From an uncultured Acetatifactor sp. (lineage in GTDB: Bacteria; Bacillota; Clostridia; Lachnospirales; Lachnospiraceae), in NCBI GenBank assembly GCA_910584435.1, contig CAJUAP010000013.1, positions 10,696 to 74,695 of the forward strand: 64,000 bases of DNA. The letters are read 5' to 3'. Positions 53,778 through 61,188 of this stretch are shown piece by piece; position 1 is the first letter of the stretch; each line of letters starts with the position of its first letter. The notes under the pieces are model-generated. The model was not told the DNA's origin. It searched no databases and worked only from the letters and a program-made list of their open reading frames with translations. A program made the position numbers and the translations under genes.

Positions 53778-55076
53778 ATGCGGCATGCATCTAACTATCT
53801 ATTGAGGGAAATTGCAGGTGTCCCCTATCTGCTTCCCTATGGGCAGCTGATTGCCGACCACAGGCACAGTATGCAGCTCAATAATACAGGCGCCTGGCTC
53901 TGGCAGCAGCTGGAAGAAGAACATACCTGGGAGGAATTACTTACTCTTTTTGCTTCCCGCTATGCTGCTTCCCCGGAGGAACTGCCGTTTCTGGAACAGG
54001 ATCTCTCCCAATTCCTGCACGCTCTGGAGATTTACGGAATGCTGGAAAACTGCACACAGGATTCTCCGATGAAGTCTGACGGAATCCTGGAGGAACATCC
54101 TTCTCCCACGCTTTCCTCCCCTTCCGCACCCCCTGACGCCGCTTATTTTCTTATGAATGTAGGCGGACTAAATGTGAAGATTATCGGCCCGCAGGAAGCC
54201 GTTCCTGACTGTTTCAATGCCTTTCAAAGCAAGGCCGGAACCGTCCATCAAACCATCGTCCTCCATACGGCGCCTCCCTCCCTGTCCGCAGAAGGAACGC
54301 CCTGCCGCGCCGGCGCCAGGGATACCATTGCGCAATTCTGTTCCCCTCACTGCTCTGCCGGACACCCTCTCCTGCACAGCCGGGACTTGATCCTCTATGA
54401 TGCAGACGATTGTTACCTGCTCCTTTTTCCATCCATGGTGCAGATCAGGGAAATCCGGCTCTCCAGGGATGCCTCCTGGGCAGATGTATACTGCATCCCC
54501 CCCTGGACGGAAACATGCAGGGAAGAATTGTTCCATGCCATCCGGTTTGTTTTCCTGTACCTGGCGGAAAAACATCATATGACGGTACTGCATTCGGCTT
54601 CCTTACTCTACCGCGGCAGGGCATGGCTCTTCTCAGGAAGATCAGGCACCGGCAAATCCACCCATACGGGTCTGTGGCATAAGCTGCTCCATGTACCGCT
54701 GCTCAACGGCGACCTGAATTTACTGGCCTTAGAACAGGGACAGCCTGTAATCCATGGTCTGCCCTGGTGCGGCACTTCAGGGATTTCTGATCGCGGCACG
54801 CATCCCCTGGGAGGGATTATTCTTTTAAAACAGTCCCCTCAGAATTTCATAGAGCCGTTATCTGCGGACGCCGGACAATTGCTGGTGCTGAAGAGATTGA
54901 TTTCCCCCATCTGGACACCGGAACAGCTTGACTGCTGTCTGCACTTTACGGCAGACCTGGCGGAGCATATCTATATAGCCAGACTGCACTGCACCCCGGA
55001 CATTTCCGCAGTGGAGACTGCCAGAGAGGCAATTGATGCCTGTTTAGAAATCCGGCATCCGCTCATGCAGCACTAG
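53778..55076 (+). CDS. PqqD-like / HPr-kinase-like fusion protein
   Basis: 432 residues. Residues 5-90 form a PqqD-type peptide-recognition domain (LLREIAGVPYLLPYGQLIAD; LNNTGAWLWQQLEEEHTWEE). Residues about 120-432 resemble HprK-like kinases of natural-product clusters, with a P-loop GRSGTGKST (287-295) and an ALNGDLNLLALE-type segment (LLNGDLNLLALEQG). PqqD domains bind leader peptides; the kinase part may phosphorylate or, like related enzymes, act on the bound substrate. ATG 53778 is chosen because AAAGGA lies upstream; the 53727 reading is rejected. It is followed by the GVYAASG gene 167 bases on, its probable substrate. Confidence 0.88.
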   Translation: MRHASNYLLREIAGVPYLLPYGQLIADHRHSMQLNNTGAWLWQQLEEEHTWEELLTLFASRYAASPEELPFLEQDLSQFLHALEIYGMLENCTQDSPMKSDGILEEHPSPTLSSPSAPPDAAYFLMNVGGLNVKIIGPQEAVPDCFNAFQSKAGTVHQTIVLHTAPPSLSAEGTPCRAGARDTIAQFCSPHCSAGHPLLHSRDLILYDADDCYLLLFPSMVQIREIRLSRDASWADVYCIPPWTETCREELFHAIRFVFLYLAEKHHMTVLHSASLLYRGRAWLFSGRSGTGKSTHTGLWHKLLHVPLLNGDLNLLALEQGQPVIHGLPWCGTSGISDRGTHPLGGIILLKQSPQNFIEPLSADAGQLLVLKRLISPIWTPEQLDCCLHFTADLAEHIYIARLHCTPDISAVETAREAIDACLEIRHPLMQH

Positions 55077-55243
55077 ACTGCCGCCTTTTAAATGCAGCTT
55101 TGACTTCGCGGCAAAGGCTGTCTGAACTGTTATAATATTTACTAAATTTCATCCAGTTTATCCTTTACGGATTCGGCAAATTGTGCTATGCTTATGATAA
55201 CAATGATAATCCGGTTTGTATTATGGGAAAAGGAGGTATTGTA

Positions 55244-55690
55244 ATGAAAAATTACGAAAAACCGGTTGTAAAGATAAACGAGGATATCAGTGAAGGAGTA
55301 TATGCGGCAAGCGGGGATGAAGCTGCCGACTGTTGGACGGTTGAAGCATATTCCGTACAAGACTGGAATGGTTCCCATCATGTATTTGAAGTTAAAATTG
55401 TACATTCGGATACAGTTGAACATATTTCATCTGCCAGCACTGTTACATTGACATTCAGCCCTGCCCCTACAGATGCATACTCTGAGTTTCCTTCTTCTTT
55501 GAACGGCAACGCCGTAACAATTATACGGGAATTACTTGCTGACGCTTACAAATCCGGTGATAATGCAACTTACAAAGTGTGGGTCAAAGCAGAGGACGAA
55601 GCAACTACAAAGGCAATTGCCTGCACAGGCGCTACCATCTCCTGTACTAAGACAGTAAATGTACAAGGCAATGGCGGTGACGGGAACTAA
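55244..55690 (+). CDS. Leader-bearing small protein (GVYAASG type), putative cluster substrate
   Basis: 148 residues. N-terminus KPVVKINEDISEGVYAASG (residues 6-24), which resembles a leader I remember from many small Lachnospiraceae proteins; the rest is a beta-rich, Thr/Ser/Val-heavy domain (SSASTVTLTFSPAPTDAY) with three cysteines (30, and two in IACTGATISCTK). No signal peptide or membrane segment. Lying after a PqqD-HprK protein and before an exporter, it is a likely peptide or protein substrate that is cleaved near the AASG and exported. AGGAGG lies seven bases before ATG 55244. Processing is inferred, not shown. Confidence 0.72.
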   Translation: MKNYEKPVVKINEDISEGVYAASGDEAADCWTVEAYSVQDWNGSHHVFEVKIVHSDTVEHISSASTVTLTFSPAPTDAYSEFPSSLNGNAVTIIRELLADAYKSGDNATYKVWVKAEDEATTKAIACTGATISCTKTVNVQGNGGDGN

Positions 55691-55741
55691 GCCACACACC
55701 TGGCTGCATAAGAAAATAATTAATCAAGAAACGCTCTTCCT

Positions 55742-55772
55742 AAGCGACATCGGCACATCCGATGTCGCTTTT
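55742..55772 (+). terminator. Terminator after the GVYAASG gene
   Basis: A 12-base perfect stem AAGCGACATCGG / CCGATGTCGCTT (55742-55753, 55759-55770), loop CACAT, then TTTAT. It separates the substrate gene from the exporter transcript. Confidence 0.85.
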
Positions 55773-55806
55773 ATATGTTTTATGCCCGCTTTCATTGAAC
55801 CCCTTT

Positions 55807-55837
55807 GTAACAGTTCAGCCAGATTCTGAACTGTTAC
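55807..55837. repeat. TAACAGTTCAG palindrome, copy 2
   Basis: Perfect 12-base arms GTAACAGTTCAG (55807-55818) and CTGAACTGTTAC (55826-55837), seven-base loop; same family as 1984-2013. Isolated half-sites occur at 12777, 55121 and 60302. Confidence 0.75.
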
Positions 55838-55973
55838 CCCCTTTTACAAATTTCCATATTGGGGGATTGAAAACAGACTCAGATATGGTATAGTACCGTC
55901 AAAGCAGATTTTCTACACAATGCAATTGAGCATTGCCGTCTAAGGAGAATACAACTCTTTTATATTCTTTAAT

Positions 55974-56441
55974 ATGATTCTGAGAAAAGCTTCTTACCAG
56001 GAAGGCGCCTGCAGACAGCAGTTAGAATCCGGACAGGAAATGTATCCTGTAATCTGCATTGTAATTGACTGGACCAGGATAAGTACACGCATTCCCTTAA
56101 GCCTCCACGAATTATTGAAACAGAACGGAACGGCACAGGATTCACTGCAGTTAACAGATGACATGAAGCTGGAAATCTACCATATGAAGAACCTTCCCAA
56201 AGACGTCAGACTAAAATTCAGCAGCGATATAGGATTTGTGGCAGACTTTCTGAATGAAGGAGGCTTTGAAAGCAGAAGGAAACAGAAAATAGTCCATGTA
56301 GAAGTACTTTGTAAGATGATGGAAGTACTTACCGGCGATGACAGATTTACAAATAAAATAAACAGTTTATTGAAAATACAGGAAGGAGGCAGAGAAGAAG
56401 AGGTCAAACTTGCTTTGCAGGATAAGGAAGCGCGGAAATGA
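55974..56441 (+). pseudogene. 5'-truncated PD-(D/E)XK (Rpn-like) nuclease/transposase remnant
   Basis: 155 residues starting in the middle of a known family: MYPVICIVIDWTR, IPLSLHELLKQNGT, DDMKLEIYHMKNLPKDVRLK, IGFVADFLNEGGFESRRKQK. These phrases belong to the second half of the Rpn/PDDEXK_2-type proteins common in gut Clostridia, normally twice as long. The first half with most active-site residues is missing, so it is a relic. It separates the GVYAASG gene from the exporter. Confidence 0.75.
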
Positions 56442-56504
56442 TTATATCAGGAATTCAGTCTCGCCAACGTCTGAAAATTCCTCTGTGCCCGAAACCATCG
56501 GTTA

Positions 56505-56533
56505 TTGAAACAAACCTGCTGCTATGGTAAAAT
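56505..56533 (+). promoter_or_regulatory. Sigma-A promoter of the ABC exporter
   Basis: TTGAAA (56505-56510), 17 bases ending TGG, TAAAAT (56528-56533), an extended -10. Transcription would start about 56540, leaving a leader of about 130 bases with two hairpins. Confidence 0.7.
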
Positions 56534-56540
56534 ATTGACA

Positions 56541-56612
56541 CAGAAGTTCATTATGCCAACTTCTGATTCCGTATGCGCATGAGGGTGTGTAAACATCCCT
56601 CTTTAAGCGCAT
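56541..56612 (+). promoter_or_regulatory. Structured leader of the ABC exporter mRNA
   Basis: First hairpin CAGAAGTT/AACTTCTG (56541-56548, 56558-56565). Second, nested: ATGCGC (56573-56578)/GCGCAT (56607-56612) around GAGGGTGTGTAAACATCCCTC. The inner GAGGGTGTGTAAACA..CCCTCTTT also occurs at 31689-31713 in repeat R2, so it may be repeat-derived. No clear terminator tail. Confidence 0.5.
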
Positions 56613-56672
56613 GAAATTATAGTAAAACAGCCTTACAACAAATACAGACAAATTTTTGAGCAGGGAGAATCA

Positions 56673-58520
56673 ATGAGAGAAAAAATAAGATTTATTCTCG
56701 GACGCATCCGAGCCGGGCGCCTTCAGGAAATGTGGAAACAGACTCTTTGGATTTACCAATATGCCAGACACTACTGGCTGATTATGCTTTTCTATACGCT
56801 TCTTGGCATGGCAAGCACCGTTATCGCATTGCTCACCAGCCTGGTTTCCAGGAATCTGGTGGATATTATCACCGGACATGAGACCGGCCAGGTCATCGCC
56901 ACCTTTGCTATGATGATTGGTCTGAATGTCGGCACCTCCTTCTTGAGCCAGATTTCAGATTATGCTTCCAGTTACCTGAGCATGAAGGTAGACGCGGAAA
57001 TCAAGACTGACATCTTCTCCAAAATCCTCGTGACCGACTGGGAATCCCTGACCAACTACCATACCGGCGATCTGTTGACACGCTGGAGCTCAGATGCATC
57101 CAGAATTTCTTCCGGCGTGTTGAACTTTATCCCCAACACCTTAATCTATATCTTCCGCTTTGTCAGCGCTTTTATCATGGTGGTATATCATGATGCATCG
57201 TTTGCCGTTTTCGCTTTCCTTGGCATGCCGGTAAGTCTGCTGCTCTCCCGCACCCTTATGAACCGCATGGTCAATAACAACAAAAGAAGCGCGGCAATGG
57301 GTGCTAAAATGTCAGGTTTTAATCAGGAAGCTTTCTCCAATATCCAGACAATCAAAGCTTTCGATTTAATCCACCTCTACATTGCAAGGCTGAAACAGCT
57401 GCAGAAAGAATACATAGATATGAAACTGGACTTCCAGAAAATGTCCATGGGCACATCCCTTCTGTTATCCACCGTGGCACTCATTGTATCCTATGCTTCT
57501 TATGGCTGGGGAATCTACCGTGTATGGAGCGGCGCTATCAGCTATGGCACCATGACCATGTTTCTGGGGCTTTCCGGTACCCTGACAGGAACCCTGCACA
57601 ACCTGACTTCCCTGGTGCCCTCTGTCATCAGCCTCACCACTTCCGCCGGACGGCTTATGGATATTGTGGAAATGCCCAGGGAGGACTACAGCCAGGACGA
57701 TGCGGCAATGGCCTTCTTCCAGGCCCATCGTACAGAAGGCATCGGTCTGTATGTACGGGATGTGGCATATGCCTATCAAAACGGAACCCAGGTATTCAGG
57801 AATGCTTCCTTAGAGGCACATCCCCATGAGGTTGTGGCACTGGTGGGCCCCTCCGGAGAAGGCAAAACCACCATGCTCCGCCTCATTCTGGCTCTTGCCA
57901 GATATCAGGCAGGCGAAGCCGTACTCCACAGCACAAAAACAATTCCCGGCACCGCCACCATCCCCAATGAAGAAATCATTTCCAGCGAAGAGACAATTCC
58001 TGACAAAGAAATCATTTCCGGCGAAGAGACAATTCCCCTGAGCCCCTCCACCAGAAAGCTGTTCTCCTATGTTCCTCAGGGCAATACCATGTTCTCCGGC
58101 ACCATTGCGGAAAATATGCGGAACGTGAAGCCTGACTCCACAGACCAGGAAATCATTGAGTCGCTGCAGCTGGCCTGCGCCTGGGATTTCGTTTCCAAAC
58201 TTCCGGACGGCATTCACAGCAGGATTAAGGAGCGGGGCGGCGGCCTGTCCGAGGGACAATGCCAGCGGCTTTCCATCGCCAGAGCATTACTGCGCAAATC
58301 TCCTATCCTGCTCTTAGACGAAGCCACTTCCGCACTGGATGTTGCCACCGAACGCCAGGTGTTGAAGAACATTATGAAAGATGAATATCCCCGTACCTGC
58401 CTGGTAACCACTCACAGACCCACTGTATTAAATGTCTGCAGCCGGGTATATGCTATACGGGACATGGGATGTACTGTTCTGAGTGAAGATGAAATCCGCC
58501 GGATGATAGATAATTTTTAA
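56673..58520 (+). CDS. ABC exporter (fused membrane and ATPase domains)
   Basis: 615 residues. Six-helix exporter domain (about 25-320) and ATPase (about 350-610): Walker A GPSGEGKTT, signature LSEGQCQR (E for G), Walker B ILLLDEATSALD, switch His in TTHRP. There is no N-terminal C39 peptidase domain, so it does not itself cut double-glycine leaders; the encoded S26-like peptidase could supply cleavage. A repeated insert (about residues 429-456) lies in the ATPase. GGGAG precedes the ATG by five bases. Export of the GVYAASG protein is the likely role, from position. Confidence 0.9.
   Translation: MREKIRFILGRIRAGRLQEMWKQTLWIYQYARHYWLIMLFYTLLGMASTVIALLTSLVSRNLVDIITGHETGQVIATFAMMIGLNVGTSFLSQISDYASSYLSMKVDAEIKTDIFSKILVTDWESLTNYHTGDLLTRWSSDASRISSGVLNFIPNTLIYIFRFVSAFIMVVYHDASFAVFAFLGMPVSLLLSRTLMNRMVNNNKRSAAMGAKMSGFNQEAFSNIQTIKAFDLIHLYIARLKQLQKEYIDMKLDFQKMSMGTSLLLSTVALIVSYASYGWGIYRVWSGAISYGTMTMFLGLSGTLTGTLHNLTSLVPSVISLTTSAGRLMDIVEMPREDYSQDDAAMAFFQAHRTEGIGLYVRDVAYAYQNGTQVFRNASLEAHPHEVVALVGPSGEGKTTMLRLILALARYQAGEAVLHSTKTIPGTATIPNEEIISSEETIPDKEIISGEETIPLSPSTRKLFSYVPQGNTMFSGTIAENMRNVKPDSTDQEIIESLQLACAWDFVSKLPDGIHSRIKERGGGLSEGQCQRLSIARALLRKSPILLLDEATSALDVATERQVLKNIMKDEYPRTCLVTTHRPTVLNVCSRVYAIRDMGCTVLSEDEIRRMIDNF
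57972..58037 (+). repeat. 36-base tandem repeat in the exporter ATPase
   Basis: GAAATCATTTCCAGCGAAGA... unit at 57972-58007 and 58008-58037 (partial), encoding EIISSEETIPDK then EIISGEETIP. The insert enlarges the loop between Walker A and the Q-loop, in frame. Confidence 0.9.
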
Positions 58521-58592
58521 CTCGGTTGTTCTGACCGGCATGCTTCCTTCGTGTGTCTGTGTACAAACTTCCGCTCTGTCTGTCCTTGAGAA

Positions 58593-60173
58593 TCAGCATT
58601 TCTGCATCATCTGCTCCATCCGTTCCCGTACACCGTCATCCACTTCAATCTCCTGCAGCCGCTTAAGCAGCGCATATGTATCAGGAAGCATCTCTTCAAG
58701 AGATGTATTCTTACTGCCGACCCAATCCTGCAATGCTGAAAGCCCCTGATTTCTGGTTCTGACAGGTGCACATTGCAGCGCTGTCTCGACAAATTCTATT
58801 CCCTCAAGAGGATAATTACTCAATATTTGTACAAGAAATTCCAGCTGCTGGCATTTTTTGTAAGCCTCACCCAGTCCAAGGCTCTTCGTCGGCGTAGTTT
58901 TCATCTCATCCAGCATAAGGTTCTGCTTAAAAATCCCCAGAACCTCCGACCTGTATCCGGCATCTTCTGTCAGGTAATTACTCAGGAAATAATGATTGTC
59001 AAACTCCGCCTTCAAAAGCTGTAAAATATCAGCCTTGTACTCTATATGCAAATCCTTCGCCAGATCCAGCGCTTCTCCGCCCTTCACCGCCTCCCTGACA
59101 AGCCCCCGGCAGTCCTCCGAATCCAGTAACTCCCGACACAAAGCCGCAATCTCAGAATTATCCTCTTTATAATAGATTCCTATAATACGAATCACTTTAT
59201 AATCTTCCAATATCAGCCTTATATTCTTTGTCTTGCGCCAAAATGCAGCAGGACACGCTCTGTCCTCTGCAAGCCTCATTTCCATTGCCTTATGCAGGAA
59301 TGCAAGAATCATATCAGCCGCATTTTCAATTTCAGATATGCCTGAACACGGCCCTTCATCAAGCAGACCTTCCAAAATATCCCTGATTCCTGAGAAATCC
59401 TCTCTGGACAAATCACCCTGCAGCACCTCCGCCGCATCCGAATTCTGCCAGCAGGTCAGCGCGGAATAGGACGGCAGAACTCTGTTATGTACACCCTCCC
59501 GAAGCAGCCATTGCTTTATCTCTTCCCCCTCCGGTGCAAGCTGCTCTATTGCATGGATACGTCCCCACCCGTGGATTTTCTTAGCAAGCTTAAAAATTTC
59601 ATCATTCCCATTCTTCCATTGTCTCATCACAAAGACGGAAAAGATAGAAAATTCGTCACTCAAGCCAAGGGTTCTCACCGCAGCCTTCACATCTTCATCC
59701 TCATCTGTCTGAAACAGCTCCAATAGACAGAGACCGAACTTCACGCATTCCCTGTCCTCCGAATCCGTAACCGCATGAAACGCATACCTGTACAAATGAG
59801 CCGCTGACAGCACATCCCTTTTCTCCAAAATAAGGGACTGCAGATTGTCAATGACAGATATGGCACGCACTTGCTGCCCAAGCCTGCCAAACAGTACATC
59901 GGCCTCCTCCGTATGTGCATCGGACGCTGCCTGAACAGCCTCTTCCATCAGCTTTTTTTCTTCCTCCGATATCTCGTGGAAGCCCATGTGATAAATTGCC
60001 ACGCCATCCATTGCGCCGTCCGACCAGCGCAATTCACCCTCACCGGCATTTTGCGGCAGAGAGAAATCAGCCGGAAGCTCTCCGTCAACCACAGCGGATA
60101 CTATGGTATTATAAAGTGATTGGGCAGATTGGTCATTGTAATCCGCCGGATTCTTTTTTACAATTTCCTTCAT
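58593..60173 (-). CDS. Helical-repeat protein of unknown function
   Basis: 526 residues, no signal peptide or membrane segment, rich in helix-forming Leu/Glu. Pattern of repeated helices (CRELLDSEDCRGLVREAVKG; FVETALQCAPVRTRNQGLSA) suggests an alpha-solenoid of the HEAT/ARM kind. I know no firm family. Start ATG 60173 has GGGAG eight bases upstream; the longer frame to 60287 begins in hydrophobic sequence without a site. Neighbours give no hint; it converges with the exporter gene. Confidence 0.7.
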   Translation of the reverse strand: MKEIVKKNPADYNDQSAQSLYNTIVSAVVDGELPADFSLPQNAGEGELRWSDGAMDGVAIYHMGFHEISEEEKKLMEEAVQAASDAHTEEADVLFGRLGQQVRAISVIDNLQSLILEKRDVLSAAHLYRYAFHAVTDSEDRECVKFGLCLLELFQTDEDEDVKAAVRTLGLSDEFSIFSVFVMRQWKNGNDEIFKLAKKIHGWGRIHAIEQLAPEGEEIKQWLLREGVHNRVLPSYSALTCWQNSDAAEVLQGDLSREDFSGIRDILEGLLDEGPCSGISEIENAADMILAFLHKAMEMRLAEDRACPAAFWRKTKNIRLILEDYKVIRIIGIYYKEDNSEIAALCRELLDSEDCRGLVREAVKGGEALDLAKDLHIEYKADILQLLKAEFDNHYFLSNYLTEDAGYRSEVLGIFKQNLMLDEMKTTPTKSLGLGEAYKKCQQLEFLVQILSNYPLEGIEFVETALQCAPVRTRNQGLSALQDWVGSKNTSLEEMLPDTYALLKRLQEIEVDDGVRERMEQMMQKC

Positions 60174-60417
60174 ATGCCATACTCCCTTCATTTCAGCTGG
60201 ATGTATCCTCAGATTCCCAGCCGGCAAAATAGTACCTACCAAAAAGCATACCACAATTACCCACAAATTGTAAACCCAATACTGCATTTCCAGTAAAAAA
60301 GCAACAGTTCAGCCATGCCATTATGCCTTTACTCACTCTGCATCTACTTCCTTCAAAGCAGCTTCAGCACTGTCCGCATGGCCAGACTATAACACAAAAA
60401 CAAAAGCGCGAAATTAC

Positions 60418-60446
60418 TGGACATTTGTAGTATATAATGTTATAAT
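60418..60446 (+). promoter_or_regulatory. Sigma-A promoter before the small membrane protein
   Basis: TGGACA (60418-60423), 17 bases, TATAAT (60441-60446); transcription would start about 60453, 40 bases before the ATG at 60494. Of the region 60174-60417, a TTCAG half-palindrome at 60302 is the only other thing seen. Confidence 0.75.
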
Positions 60447-60493
60447 ATACTTGTGTAGGCAATAAAGATTTTTCCATAGAGCAAAGAAAGGAG

Positions 60494-61099
60494 ATGACAT
60501 TAAAACATTTAAAAGCTGCTCCATTATATTACAAACCTATTTTTACGAAAAACAGTAAGGGGATGAGTAGAATTATGACAGCCAGAATAATTTTGGCAAT
60601 GATGTGTTTTCTCTGCTTTGGACTGAAGGCAGATGCTTCAGCTCGTTCGGAAAACGGAAAAGAAACAGACAGCCAGCACCAGGAGAATGGAACAATCAGC
60701 TCTGACAGGATTTCAGAAATCATCAACGGGAACGGAACATCCGTACTTAATCCTGACGATATAGAAGAGATTGATATGGGAGACGGACATACCATTACAA
60801 TTTCAGACGGGGGCAACATTATAATTGAAACTATCAGAACCAATGACTATCAAAGAATCATAACGCAAGTCGGGGATGATATTTCAGAATTCTATGAAGA
60901 CTATGCCACCGGAGCAGCAGTGACAACATTAAACGGAAGGGTCACTGATGTATTTGATATGAATGCGTATCGGGAAGAAATCTCAGAAGATTGGGTGCGT
61001 TTTGACAGCAATAAGCTTATCTGGGGACTTGCAATTGTCATTGGCGCTGTATTCATTGCAGGCGGTATCTGGAGTATTATTCCTTCCAGGAAGAAATGA
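60494..61099 (+). CDS. Small secreted/membrane protein with C-terminal anchor
   Basis: Up to 201 residues: a signal-like hydrophobic segment (RIILAMMCFLCFGLKADASA), a polar middle (DGHTITISDGGNIIIETIRT) and a C-terminal membrane helix (LIWGLAIVIGAVFIAGGIWS) ending SRKK, so the middle is extracytoplasmic. AAAGGAG touches the first ATG (60494); ATG 60563 or 60575 would give a cleaner signal peptide, so the start is uncertain. No family recognised. Confidence 0.65.
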   Translation: MTLKHLKAAPLYYKPIFTKNSKGMSRIMTARIILAMMCFLCFGLKADASARSENGKETDSQHQENGTISSDRISEIINGNGTSVLNPDDIEEIDMGDGHTITISDGGNIIIETIRTNDYQRIITQVGDDISEFYEDYATGAAVTTLNGRVTDVFDMNAYREEISEDWVRFDSNKLIWGLAIVIGAVFIAGGIWSIIPSRKK

Positions 61100-61141
61100 C
61101 GGATACCTGACATTCCATTTAATTCATTTGGATTCATTTTG

Positions 61142-61172
61142 TCAGGAGCAGTACTTATTTTACTGCTCCTGA
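61142..61172. terminator. Hairpin between convergent genes
   Basis: Perfect 12-base arms TCAGGAGCAGTA (61142-61153) and TACTGCTCCTGA (61161-61172), loop of seven; no T tract, so a weak or bidirectional terminator. Confidence 0.5.
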
Positions 61173-61188
61173 TACATTGTCTTGGGAT

